Of a DNA stretch of 64,000 nt, positions 15,865 to 24,555 are shown piece after piece. Numbering within the stretch: the stretch's first letter is position 1; each line of letters begins with the position of its first letter. Source of the DNA: Planctomycetota bacterium (GTDB taxonomy: Bacteria; Planctomycetota; J058; JAJDCP01). The stretch covers positions 31,844 to 95,843 of the forward strand of contig JAJDCP010000003.1 of the NCBI GenBank assembly GCA_029260765.1, in the 5' to 3' direction. The notes beneath the pieces were generated by a model that was given only the letters and a program-made list of their open reading frames with translations, searched no databases and was not told the DNA's origin. The position numbers were made by a program, and so were the translations under genes.

Positions 15865-16104
15865 TCATCGTGCGCTGTCCGGGCCGTCCAGCCCGGCCCG
15901 CAGCCCCGCGAGCTCGGCCTGCACGGCTCGCAGCTGCGCGGACAGAGCCAGAGCCCAGGGCGGCGGCTGCGTTGCGGCCCGAGCGCGCTGGCCCGGAGGA
16001 GTGACGGTCGCGCATCGCTCCAGCCACGGGCGGGGGGGACTCTGGGTATCTGGTGCTTCTTTCTGACGGAGCTCTGCGGCCAGGAGTTGTGCATCCATCT
16101 TCAT
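15865..16104 (-). CDS. Small protein of 79 residues, unknown function
   Basis: No family recognised. It starts MKMDAQLLAAELRQKEAPD and ends in a helical, Ala/Leu-rich stretch (LSAQLRAVQAELAGLRAGL) likely to form a short coiled coil; the centre is Pro/Arg-rich and probably disordered. No signal peptide or membrane segment. An ideal AAGGAG lies 7 bases before the ATG, the main reason to call it. It follows the VWA-like gene by 25 bp on the same strand, so it is probably co-translated with it. Confidence 0.6.
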   Translation of the reverse strand: MKMDAQLLAAELRQKEAPDTQSPPRPWLERCATVTPPGQRARAATQPPPWALALSAQLRAVQAELAGLRAGLDGPDSAR

Positions 16105-16129
16105 CGCTGTTCTCCTTGAGTGAGCTGCA

Positions 16130-16813
16130 TTACTCCAGTAGTTTCCAGCCCGCATGCAAGCGGGGCAGCTCAGCACGCCGCAGGCTGATCTGCCTGAGGG
16201 CCGGGGCGAGCGCGTCGAAGTCTTCGATCTCGAGCGCAAGCTCGGCGAGGCCCGCGAATGCTGCCGTTGACGCAGCAGAGGTGCCGATCACGAACAGCTG
16301 CAGCCGCCCGTTGGGAAACAGCTCTGAGACCTCGCTGATCACGCGACGACTGCTGAGGGCATCAGGGTTCCCAGCCGTGACCAGGATCAACCGGTTGGCG
16401 TAGTAACGCGGCAGCCGCGCGTCGTGAGCGAGCGCCCCGTGTGCTCCATTGCGGACGGCCTCAAAGGCCGCCGAGGAATGGTCCAACGGCTGCTCGAGCA
16501 GACCCAGCCATAGTTTCAAGAACCTCAAGGAGGCCGGGTCGGAGCAGTTGATGTACCCGCTCTGAAGGGACTCGCCGGGCGCGCCGAACAGGTTGACGGA
16601 GAGCCAGTCTGGGGTGGCAGCAAAGCTGGTCCGCGCTTGCTCGAAGAGCTGGTCCGCGAAGTCCGCGACGGCGCGGCAGGCTGTGCGGAACTCGCTGTCA
16701 CTGACAAGGCCCGATGCGTCGATCTCGATCGTGTAGATGGCCGGCACGGCCTGTGCCGATGCTGTGATCAGTGCTAGCCAAAGGAAGCTGGTGACGATCG
16801 CGGTGCGCTGCAT
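16130..16813 (-). CDS. Secreted protein with a VWA-like fold (degenerate MIDAS)
   Basis: A signal peptide (MQRTAIVTSFLWLALITASAQA) is followed by a domain whose order of elements resembles von Willebrand factor A: a first strand ending in IEIDASG where VWA has DxSxS, a helix with RAVADFADQLFEQ, a central RLILVTAGNPD strand where VWA has LLTDGxP, and a late LQLFVIGTSAA strand. The metal-ion site is incomplete (DASGL instead of DxSxS), so ion-dependent adhesion is doubtful. Length 227. GGAGG sits before the ATG but is part of an 11-bp inverted repeat in the leader. The start at 16813 is fixed by this site and the signal peptide. Fold call is an inference from pattern only. Confidence 0.7.
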   Translation of the reverse strand: MQRTAIVTSFLWLALITASAQAVPAIYTIEIDASGLVSDSEFRTACRAVADFADQLFEQARTSFAATPDWLSVNLFGAPGESLQSGYINCSDPASLRFLKLWLGLLEQPLDHSSAAFEAVRNGAHGALAHDARLPRYYANRLILVTAGNPDALSSRRVISEVSELFPNGRLQLFVIGTSAASTAAFAGLAELALEIEDFDALAPALRQISLRRAELPRLHAGWKLLE

Positions 16814-16899
16814 GACTGTCCTCCTTGTGCCCCCGAAAGGGCGTCTTCGCACGGAAAGCCCCGAGGGGGTCGCTTCTGCCTGTGTCTTACGGAGGACAG
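16814..16899 (-). promoter_or_regulatory. Leader with Shine-Dalgarno-sequestering inverted repeat
   Basis: In the minus-strand RNA the 5' arm GGCUGUCCUCC (16889-16899) can pair over all 11 positions (one G-U) with GGAGGACAGUC (16814-16824), which ends at the base just before the AUG at 16813 and contains its ribosome-binding site. The 64 intervening bases hold two GC-rich mini-hairpins (CCCC-UC-GGGG and GCCC-UUUC-GGGGGC). This is the layout of a translational switch. No known riboswitch class is recognised. Confidence 0.5.
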
Positions 16900-16941
16900 C
16901 CAAAGGCGGAAACATGAATGCACACGACCCCTGTCGGGCCC

Positions 16942-17419
16942 TCAGCCCCAGGCCGTGGGATTGCAGCTGTTCTTGATCGCGAGGAACTGCATCCAGGCGC
17001 CGAGCTGCGCAGGTAGGGAGGTCCTTCCTGGCTTCGTGGCAGGGCGCAACGAAAGAACTGGCCCCATCCGGTCCCGGCTCCGGCAACGTCGGCCGGGCCC
17101 GACCCGGTCTCGGCCAGGCGGAGGTATGCCGGGTTGAAGGGGGCCGCCCGCAGGTCGAGGCACCCGCTCGCGGCGTTGCTGCCCGGTGCCAAGAACGGCA
17201 CCTCCCCCAACGGAACGGAGATCAGCCAAGGGGGGCGTGTCTCTCGGAATCCCACGGGCTCCTCGAAGGTGCCCTACCGCCCGGACAGACCATGGACGAG
17301 CACCAGGCCCGCCCACGCCCGAGGCGCTCGGCGAGCCGGGGATCACCAGACTCGATGAACTCCCGCCGCACCCTTGTCAGAGCGTCGTCAGCCTCCGACG
17401 CGCGGATCCTGGGATGCAC
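16942..17419 (-). pseudogene. Possible degraded 3' end of a secreted protein gene
   Basis: Coding-like minus-strand segments fall in three frames. One holds FIESGDPRLAERLG (about 17340-17380), the second PLGEVPFLAPGSNAASG and a following Cys/Leu-rich run (about 17100-17230), the third LGAWMQFLAIKNSCNPTAWG ending in a stop at 16942. The last resembles the LVGxxxYxQWLxxDPGANPxG-like ends of secreted planctomycete proteins. At least two frameshifts would be needed to join them, so it would be a dead gene. This is a weak call from residue patterns; the region may simply be non-coding. Confidence 0.25.
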
Positions 17420-17472
17420 ACACGGCTACGACGACCTTTTGCAGGTGCGGGCGCGACAGCCTGGGCCTACCC

Positions 17473-18606
17473 TCAATCCCTCGCTGCCTGCAGCGTCAAC
17501 ACGGACAACGCCGTCGTGTAGACCCGACCCGCGGTGTAGGCCCACTCCCCCAGCGGGTGCCAGCTGCCCGCCAGATCGGGGTGCTCCCCCGTGCCGTCGC
17601 ATTGGCTCTGCAGCAACGCCGGCAGCAACGCCGAACGCCAGGTCTGCCAATGCTCGCCGCCGACTCCGCGCAGGGCCAGGGTGGCGAAGTACCAGTAGTA
17701 GTTGTTGCGGTCGCGGTACGCGCGTTCCCGGTAGACAGGCAGCGCCGCGAGCAACCAGGGCACAGACAAAGCCACCGAAGGGTCGTGATCGCCGCCGCAC
17801 AGCTGACCCGCGTGCAGCCCCACGGCGGTCATCGCGGGCTTCTCGTTGTACATGGACGCGCCGAGCTTTGCGTCGAGCAGCACCAGGTACGAGCTCGCCC
17901 CGCCACGCCCCGAGTAGCCCCATCTCCCCCGCTCGTCCCGCACCGCATCGAGCCACAGCCGAGCGGCGGCAAACACCTCCGCCGGCACTTCCAGGCCCGC
18001 GTCGCGGGCGGCCGCCAGGGCGGCGAGCGCCCAACCCGTGTGCGAGCTGTCGCTGCTCTCGGCGCGAGGCGTGTAGCGCCAGCCGCCATCGTCATTCTGG
18101 GCGGCGACCAGAACGCGCACGGCGCTGGCGGCGGCCAGCCGAGTGCTGTCGTCGTCGACCACCGTCACGGCCCGACTGAGCGCGAGCGTGGCCAGAGCTT
18201 GGCTGTACATCCTGCTCGAGCCCGTCGCTCGGGGCCAGGCGCCGTCCTGCTGCTCGCGTCGCAACCAGTGCAGCCCGCGCGCGATGGTGTCTTCCCAGCC
18301 ATCGGGACTCCCAAGGAATGCCAGCAGGGCCAGCGCGCTGGTGGCGACATCGTGGCGCGGGCTGCCGCGCCCCGGTCCCCAATTCCCCGGCTCGCCCAAC
18401 GAAGGCCCCAGGCAACCTGCCCCCTGGCACTGCTCGCTGAAGGCGAAGCTCGCAAAGCAGCCCGCGTCCTGGCCGCTCGGCGTCTGGTGGCGCGCGAGCC
18501 AGGCGAGGCCTTCGGCAACCGCCCGGTCGAAGGCCTCGTCGGCACAGACTTGACCTGAGCAAGCCATGACAAGAACAACACACAATCCTGCTGCACTGAT
18601 CCGCAT
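17473..18606 (-). CDS. Secreted prenyltransferase/squalene-cyclase-like toroid protein
   Basis: A signal peptide (MRISAAGLCVVLVMACSGQVCA) precedes about 350 residues of alpha/alpha-toroid repeats of the prenyltransferase and squalene oxidase repeat type: EGLAWLARHQTPSGQD, HDVATSALALLAFLG, RGLHWLRREQQDGAW and VLVAAQNDDGGWRYTP are successive units. The aspartate-rich catalytic motif of true squalene-hopene cyclases is not seen and the protein is exported, so it is more likely a binding or scaffold protein of the kind abundant in planctomycetes. GAGAGGAG lies before the ATG at 18606. Its start is only 24 bases from the divergent gene at 18631. Confidence 0.82.
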   Translation of the reverse strand: MRISAAGLCVVLVMACSGQVCADEAFDRAVAEGLAWLARHQTPSGQDAGCFASFAFSEQCQGAGCLGPSLGEPGNWGPGRGSPRHDVATSALALLAFLGSPDGWEDTIARGLHWLRREQQDGAWPRATGSSRMYSQALATLALSRAVTVVDDDSTRLAAASAVRVLVAAQNDDGGWRYTPRAESSDSSHTGWALAALAAARDAGLEVPAEVFAAARLWLDAVRDERGRWGYSGRGGASSYLVLLDAKLGASMYNEKPAMTAVGLHAGQLCGGDHDPSVALSVPWLLAALPVYRERAYRDRNNYYWYFATLALRGVGGEHWQTWRSALLPALLQSQCDGTGEHPDLAGSWHPLGEWAYTAGRVYTTALSVLTLQAARD

Positions 18607-18630
18607 CGTCCGCTCCTCTCTGGAGGCACC

Positions 18631-21054
18631 ATGAGCTTTCATTCTCGTCGCCTGTGTCACCCGCTTGTGATGCTGACTCTGCTGACATGCGTCCAGGCCC
18701 AATCGCGCGTCACGGTCAGCGAGCTGCGTCTGGTCCACGACACCTGGCTTGACTGCGACGCAGGCACCCTGCTCAGCATGCAGCAGCTGGGGGGCCTGGA
18801 GGGCGATCTGCACATCAGCTACAACGGCAGGTGGCAGTTCCGCGCGCCCGAGGGCAGGCGGGTGCTGCTCCTCGGCCAGGACGTGCAGCCAGAGGGCGCC
18901 GCGGGCTGGGTGGATGTGCTGGCTGCCCCCCCCGGCTCTTTGGGCGCCGAACCGCCGGTACTCTGGATCCGAACGACGCAGGGCAGCCTGAGCCGGGCCG
19001 TGCTGGAGGACGGCTTGCTGTTCTTGCAGACACAGCATTCGGGCCTGGACGAGTTCCCCCAGGCCGTCCACGAGCTGCGCGCTCGCTACCTGCAGGGCAC
19101 ATTTGTGCTGGAGTGGCAGAACGCGGCGCCGGCCGAGGTGTCGGTGAGCGAGACGGGCCTGCAGAGCTTCGAGCTGCTCGGGGAAGGACAGGGCAGTTTC
19201 CGCTGGCAGGCGCCCGCCGATGGCCGCTGCTGGACCTTCCGTGTGGCGCGGAGACTGGCAGACGGCGGTCGGGCTGTGCCCGCCTTCGTGCCCTCACGGG
19301 CTGCCTCGGGCCTTGTGTTCGAGCGGCTGGAGAGTGCGGGGCTGCCTTCCCGGCTCGACAGGCTTCCCGACACGCAGCAGCCCTTGACCAGGGAGGGCGG
19401 ATCGGCCTTCACACCCTTCTCGTTCGGGGGAGGCGGGCTGCTCGGGGATGGCCGCGAGTCTGACGCTGGCACGCAGTACGTCATGCCCAACCATCTCGGA
19501 CCAGCATTCGACCATCCAAACACACGCCTGTGGCTGCAGGAGGGCCGCTTCGGGGACTTCTACGGGGCCCGCATCGCTGAACAGCTCGAAGACGATGCTC
19601 GGGACGGGGTCGAGCTGGCCCGTGGCCAGGGGCTGGCCTTCAGCGACCGCCATGGACGGCCCGGCAAGGCTCTGCCCCTGGCCGAAGAGCTGTGGCTGAT
19701 CGCCCACACAGCAGACTACGGTCCGGCTCCCCCGGGGCCCGGTGCGTTGCTGGTCAGCCCTGCCGGCGGCGCGCTGCACCTGCGCTGGCCGCCTGTCGAA
19801 GGTGCCCGCGCCTACCGCGTTTACAGCCTGGCCGGGGTCGGAGCCGTCCCGAGGCTGCAGGCCGAGGTCGTGCAGCCCGCTATGATCGTGGCTGCCGCGG
19901 CCGCCCCCGCCTGCTGGGCCGTCAGCGCGATCGCCGAGAACGGTCGCGAGAGCTGGCCGCGTTTCGCCCGCACGCCGGATGCCGCCGCCGAGCTGCCGGG
20001 TGAGGCGCGCTGGCAACAGGAGCGCGTGGTGCTCCGCTGGGGAGATCACAGCCGCTACGGGTTCAGCCTGCGAGAGCTCGATGCCAGGGGAGCGAGCCTG
20101 CGCTCCTCACTGGATGGCCACCCCGTTGCAACGCCGGTCGCTATTCTGCCCGGGCTGGCCGAGTTGTGCAGCCGCATGGACGTGCACGCCCTGTTCTCCG
20201 ACGCCGCCAACGACAATGATTGGCGCCCCACGCCAGGTGCTCAGCGCTGGCTGCGCAACGAAGACGGCAGCATCGCACTGCTCGAATGCCTCGATCTCGA
20301 CCTCGAATGCTGCCGGCTGCGCGTGTCTACGCTGCGCAGCACAGCGGCGGAGAAACGCCAGCTGATGGCTGTAGCTGACGGCTTGACGCCGCATCCAGAG
20401 CTGATCGCCGAGCTCGAGGAAGCAGACCTGCGGGAGGTCGCCGATTTCGGTCCCGCGGCGCTGCTCTGGTTGGCTGAGAAGGGGGTGGCCAGCGAGACCC
20501 TCGATGGGTGTGCCGAGGCGATCTGGTTGCAACGCGGCTGGTTGTTCAGGGATGGCGAGCTCGCGTTCCCCGAGCCGGCTCCGGGGGGCCTGGAGCGCAT
20601 CAGATTCCGTGTGGCTGGGGGCCAGCCCGATCTTCCGGCGCAGATCTCCTTTCCCATCCGCCTCGATGCCGATGATGGCTATGTGCTGGAACTCGGCGGT
20701 ATGTTCGACAGCAGCATTCCCTTGGCCGATCCGCCGTTCCTGGCTCTGGTCGAAGCCATCGCCGAGCGGCTTCCCTGGCAGCGCCAGGGAGGGGGCCTGT
20801 TGGGCGCGGGCGACCGGCTCGGTCTGGCGGAACAGTTCAACATCGAGCCAGACTCCCTTGTCGTCGGCGGGCTCCCGCGAGCCTGTCTGCGCCTCGACGC
20901 CCTGGTCGAGGGAGGGAACAGTGCGTCGGGCACATGCAGCATCTGGTTGGACCCGCGGCTGCCGGTGCTCAGCCTGGTGCGCATCGAAGCCCACTGGCGG
21001 GAAGACGGCGAACCCCGCTGGCTCGAGCTGCAACGTCATGGGGAGGACTACTGA
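18631..21054 (+). CDS. Large secreted protein, tandem paralogue 1, unknown function
   Basis: 807 residues with a signal peptide (MSFHSRRLCHPLVMLTLLTCVQA). No known family recognised. The N-terminal part (30-140) repeats the WLDCDAGTLLS motif found as FWDLDAGTVLS in the next gene; a beta domain follows (155-235), then a fibronectin-III-like region near 385-450 with the AYRVYSLAGVG...ENGRESWPR pattern, a helical HEAT-like stretch (about 575-640) and a C-terminal beta region. GGAGG precedes the ATG. Its stop overlaps the next start by one base. The same-order similarity over the whole length marks a tandem duplication. Probably an extracytoplasmic structural or interaction protein. Confidence 0.8.
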   Translation: MSFHSRRLCHPLVMLTLLTCVQAQSRVTVSELRLVHDTWLDCDAGTLLSMQQLGGLEGDLHISYNGRWQFRAPEGRRVLLLGQDVQPEGAAGWVDVLAAPPGSLGAEPPVLWIRTTQGSLSRAVLEDGLLFLQTQHSGLDEFPQAVHELRARYLQGTFVLEWQNAAPAEVSVSETGLQSFELLGEGQGSFRWQAPADGRCWTFRVARRLADGGRAVPAFVPSRAASGLVFERLESAGLPSRLDRLPDTQQPLTREGGSAFTPFSFGGGGLLGDGRESDAGTQYVMPNHLGPAFDHPNTRLWLQEGRFGDFYGARIAEQLEDDARDGVELARGQGLAFSDRHGRPGKALPLAEELWLIAHTADYGPAPPGPGALLVSPAGGALHLRWPPVEGARAYRVYSLAGVGAVPRLQAEVVQPAMIVAAAAAPACWAVSAIAENGRESWPRFARTPDAAAELPGEARWQQERVVLRWGDHSRYGFSLRELDARGASLRSSLDGHPVATPVAILPGLAELCSRMDVHALFSDAANDNDWRPTPGAQRWLRNEDGSIALLECLDLDLECCRLRVSTLRSTAAEKRQLMAVADGLTPHPELIAELEEADLREVADFGPAALLWLAEKGVASETLDGCAEAIWLQRGWLFRDGELAFPEPAPGGLERIRFRVAGGQPDLPAQISFPIRLDADDGYVLELGGMFDSSIPLADPPFLALVEAIAERLPWQRQGGGLLGAGDRLGLAEQFNIEPDSLVVGGLPRACLRLDALVEGGNSASGTCSIWLDPRLPVLSLVRIEAHWREDGEPRWLELQRHGEDY

Positions 21055-23429
21055 TGCGCGGACGCTGGTTGCCTTTGCTCTTCTGCGCGGCTGTTCTCGG
21101 GCAGGAGAGCTCGTCTATCGAGACCCACGCGCTGCCCGCGCTGCCAGAGACCTTTTGGGACCTCGACGCCGGCACCGTTTTGAGCCGTGCGCGGGCCGGG
21201 GCACTGGTGGCTGACGTGCGGCTGCTCGGCTCGCCTCGGCGGGTGCAGCTCGTGGGCGGCGCCCGCTGGGCCCCGCCGGACTCTGCTCCAGCCGGCGCGG
21301 AGCGCCCATGGCTAGCATTCGACACCCTGTTCGTGCTCACCGACCAGGGGTCATTGGCGCGCGTCGTTCTGCCTGGCAATGACCACCAGACTGCGACGGT
21401 GGCGGTGCAACGCGATGGCACCCCGCGATTTCCCGCACCGGTTCGCGAGCTGCAGCTGCGCGTGCGACCGCAGGGAAGCTCGCTGCATTGGGCGGACGAC
21501 GCGCCCGCGCAGGTTTTCGTGCAGCGGGGAGCATCGTGGCAGTTGCTGGGGGATGGTGCGGGAACCTTCCCGCTGGAGAGGCTCGATCCCGGACGCTCCT
21601 ACCGCTTCCAGGTGGTCCGTCGGGAACCCGGTGTCGGAGCCGCTGTGCCGGCTGAGCTGCACTTCCTTGCCGGCTTCCCTCTCCAGCGCGGGAGTTTGCC
21701 GGTTTCCCGCGCAGAGACCCCCCTGTGGGTCGGGCCCGATACCACCGGGGGGCCTTTGTGCTGGCTGACGGACAACCAGGTGCGCGCTGGCGCGGGTGTC
21801 GAGCTCGGCGTCAGCGGCAGTGGGCCGTGGGCATTCTTCCAGCCCCCCCACCCCACAACACCCAGCGCCCGCGCCTTTCGGTGCTGGGCCGACGACGTAC
21901 TCTGGCTACGCGACCGCAAGGGCCGCCTCGGCCTGCTGTGGTTCCGCCCGGCCGGCCTGCAAGTGGTGAGCTGGTGGCTGGCAGATACGGGCTCGCGGAA
22001 AAACGGACCGGCAGAGCTCGTCGCAGAGCTGCTCGAGGACCGCCGCGCCCAGCTGGACTGGCAGCCGGAGGACAACGCAGCGGCCTACCGTGTCTACGCT
22101 GTCGACATCGCTGGTCGATGCAGCTTGCTGGCAGAAGTCCGCGAGCCTGCCTTCACCTGCGCGGCACCTGCTGCGCCGGCCCTGGCACACTTCGCCGTCA
22201 GCTGGCTCGACGCGGCCGGCCGCGAGTCGTGGCCGTCTGCCAGGACTCTGGCCGTACTCCCGCCAGGAGGCGAATACCTCGAGCTGCGCTTCCCCACAGC
22301 TGAAGGACACCAGGGCTGGGATCTGGGCGGGTCTCGCAGCGTTCCGAAGGCGAGCGGCAGTGACCTGTGGGTGGACGCTCGAAACATCGGGGGCCGCCGC
22401 CTTCTACCCGCTTCGGGGGAAAACAAGCTGTTCCCGTTGCGCGTCTGCCGCGAGCTGATCGATCCCCGCCAACAGGGGCCGCGACAGGTCTCGGCTGCTC
22501 CGCTCGTGTGGCTGCAGGGTGCCGACGGACGCGTGGCACGGGTCCGACGCCTCGGCCGCCGCGGGGACACAAGCTGGGTGTCGTGTCTGACTCTGCGCCT
22601 CGGACTGCAGCAACAGCTGGACCTGCTCGCCCAGGACCTGTTTCCACCGGATCCCGCGACGGCGGCGCTGGCCATGGAACAAGTGCCTCTGTTGGACCAC
22701 CCGGACCCCGATGTGCGCGACCAGGCCCGGGAAAAACTGCAGGTGTTGGGCCCTGAAGTGATCACACTTGTCAAAGATCTGGCCGGCGGTTCGGCCCAGA
22801 GTGACTATGAGCTGCAACGGCTCTTGGAGGCCTGGCTGACAGTGCGCCCCGCGTCGATCGCCAAGCTGGCGCTGATCGACGGTGTGCTGTATTTCCCCGA
22901 CAATCTCCCAGGCACGATTCCTCCGTCCCTCCACCAGGCTCCTCTGCGCCACTACGCCCCCGGAGAGCGCGCCCGCTACTCCCTGCTGCGCAGCCTGCCG
23001 ACAGGGACCGAGACGCTCGAGCTGACACTGCAGAGCGGGGAAGAGCGCCGGACCGTGTCGATCCACTGCCAGCTCGATGGCGAGCCCCAGCCCTTCGACG
23101 GGCTGCTGCGCGGGGTCAGCCAGGTCGACTGGCTGCCCGCCGGACGTTCGGGCTGGCTGGACCTTGCGGCGGCCTTCCTGGTACCTGGGCTGGACGAGCG
23201 CGAGCAGTTGCGGAACCGAGCGACGCTGAAAGTGGTGGATCTCGAGGTCGCGGGCCGCAGCCTGAGCTGCCTGCAGGTCACGCTCGAAGGCACGCGCTCC
23301 GGAAGCCGGGCACAGCTGCGAATCTGGTACAGCCCTGAGCTGCCCGCGCTGGGAATCGCGCGGCTCAGCAGCCGTTTGCTGGACGCCGAGGGGCAGGTCT
23401 GGGGCACGGATCTGGAGTTTGTGGAATGA
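21054..23429 (+). CDS. Large secreted protein, tandem paralogue 2, unknown function
   Basis: 791 residues with a signal peptide (MRGRWLPLLFCAAVLGQ). Paralogue of the preceding gene: shared elements in the same order include TFWDLDAGTVLSRARAG, TDQGSLARVVL, AQVFVQRGASWQLLGDGAGTF, SYRFQVVRREPG and AYRVYAVDIAG...DAAGRESWPS (fibronectin-III-like). It differs by a clear HEAT-like helical pair near 545-590 (DHPDPDVRDQAREKLQVLG). The ATG overlaps the previous stop (TGATG) and has GGGGAGG seven bases upstream, so the two are translationally coupled. The GTG further upstream in frame lies inside the previous gene and is rejected. Function unknown; not recognised outside this pair. Confidence 0.8.
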   Translation: MRGRWLPLLFCAAVLGQESSSIETHALPALPETFWDLDAGTVLSRARAGALVADVRLLGSPRRVQLVGGARWAPPDSAPAGAERPWLAFDTLFVLTDQGSLARVVLPGNDHQTATVAVQRDGTPRFPAPVRELQLRVRPQGSSLHWADDAPAQVFVQRGASWQLLGDGAGTFPLERLDPGRSYRFQVVRREPGVGAAVPAELHFLAGFPLQRGSLPVSRAETPLWVGPDTTGGPLCWLTDNQVRAGAGVELGVSGSGPWAFFQPPHPTTPSARAFRCWADDVLWLRDRKGRLGLLWFRPAGLQVVSWWLADTGSRKNGPAELVAELLEDRRAQLDWQPEDNAAAYRVYAVDIAGRCSLLAEVREPAFTCAAPAAPALAHFAVSWLDAAGRESWPSARTLAVLPPGGEYLELRFPTAEGHQGWDLGGSRSVPKASGSDLWVDARNIGGRRLLPASGENKLFPLRVCRELIDPRQQGPRQVSAAPLVWLQGADGRVARVRRLGRRGDTSWVSCLTLRLGLQQQLDLLAQDLFPPDPATAALAMEQVPLLDHPDPDVRDQAREKLQVLGPEVITLVKDLAGGSAQSDYELQRLLEAWLTVRPASIAKLALIDGVLYFPDNLPGTIPPSLHQAPLRHYAPGERARYSLLRSLPTGTETLELTLQSGEERRTVSIHCQLDGEPQPFDGLLRGVSQVDWLPAGRSGWLDLAAAFLVPGLDEREQLRNRATLKVVDLEVAGRSLSCLQVTLEGTRSGSRAQLRIWYSPELPALGIARLSSRLLDAEGQVWGTDLEFVE

Positions 23430-23559
23430 CTTCGGGGTGCGGTCGCTCTGGCTGATCGGCGACGCCAGATGCGGCACAACACGCCAGGAACAGGTACCCT
23501 GGCGGAGGGGCCCTCTTCGTTGCAGCCAGCTCCTCCCAAGCCCGCAGGTCACGCGCAGA

Positions 23560-24546
23560 ATGAAGCCTGAGGATCCAAGCGCCGGACTCGCACGCATCCT
23601 CGAGGATCTTGCGCTCAGGGTACGCTCCTACTTTGCCCCGCCCCGGCGGGTCATCTGGTTGCTCGGCAACGGCCGCAGCGGAACGACCTGGGTGGCCAGC
23701 CTGATCAATCACGACTCTCGCCACCGGGAGATGTTCGAGCCCTTCCATCCCTGGTACGTGCAGAGCTCGAGCTTTCTGCAGCCACACCTGTACTTGCGCC
23801 GTCGTGAGCGCCATCCGCAGCTGGAACGGCTCGCGCAGCAGGTGTTCTCGGGCAGCTTCCACCATCCCCGCGTCAATACCCCGGCCTCTAGGCCTTCCTT
23901 CGGCCAGGGAATCGTGATCAAGGACATCTTCGCGAACCTGTTCGCCCACTGGGCAGCCCACAGATTCCCCGCTCTGAAGATCGTCATGCTGGTCCGCCAT
24001 CCCTTCGCTGTTGCCTTGTCCAAGCTCAAGAAGAGCCATTGGTCCTGGCTGAAAGAGCCACGAGACCTGCTCGGGCAGCGCAATCTGCTCGAGGACCATC
24101 TGCAGCCCTTTGCTGAGCTGATCCGCAAGACCAGCCTGCAGCGCGACTTCATCCTCTCGCAGATCGTGATCTGGGCGATCACCCACTACGTCCCCCTGCG
24201 TCAGTTCGACCCCAAACAGCTGCACGTGGTGTTCTATGAGGACGTGGTGCGTGCGCCGCATGCGGAAGTCTCCAGGATCCTGCGCTTTGCGGAGGCCAAC
24301 GCCGGCCCACATCCTCTGCGGCTCAAGAAACGGCTGCTCCGCAGACCCAGCCGCTACAGCCGGAAACAGAGCAACGTGCTCGCCGGTGTTTCTCCGATCA
24401 CCGCATGGCGGGATGCGCTGCCCGCGGAGAAGGTCGACGCGGGGCTCGCCATCCTCCGAGCCTTCGGAATGGACGAGCTCTACGACGACGCCCTGCAGCC
24501 CAACCGAGCGGTGCTCGCCAGGCTGCAGGGCTCCCTGAGCCGCTAG
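23560..24546 (+). CDS. Sulfotransferase family protein
   Basis: PAPS-dependent sulfotransferase-like enzyme. The 5'-phosphosulfate loop GNGRSGTTW lies at about residues 36-44, and the 3'-phosphate motif VRHPFAVALSKL about 110 residues later. Length 328 is typical; no signal peptide or membrane segment is seen. The substrate cannot be told; in planctomycetes such enzymes are often attributed to sulfated surface polysaccharides. The ATG at 23560 is chosen because the frame upstream lacks family similarity; its ribosome-binding site is poor, so the start is uncertain. Its 3' end faces a second, different sulfotransferase gene 9 bases away. Confidence 0.85.
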   Translation: MKPEDPSAGLARILEDLALRVRSYFAPPRRVIWLLGNGRSGTTWVASLINHDSRHREMFEPFHPWYVQSSSFLQPHLYLRRRERHPQLERLAQQVFSGSFHHPRVNTPASRPSFGQGIVIKDIFANLFAHWAAHRFPALKIVMLVRHPFAVALSKLKKSHWSWLKEPRDLLGQRNLLEDHLQPFAELIRKTSLQRDFILSQIVIWAITHYVPLRQFDPKQLHVVFYEDVVRAPHAEVSRILRFAEANAGPHPLRLKKRLLRRPSRYSRKQSNVLAGVSPITAWRDALPAEKVDAGLAILRAFGMDELYDDALQPNRAVLARLQGSLSR

Positions 24547-24555
24547 CTCGAGCCG

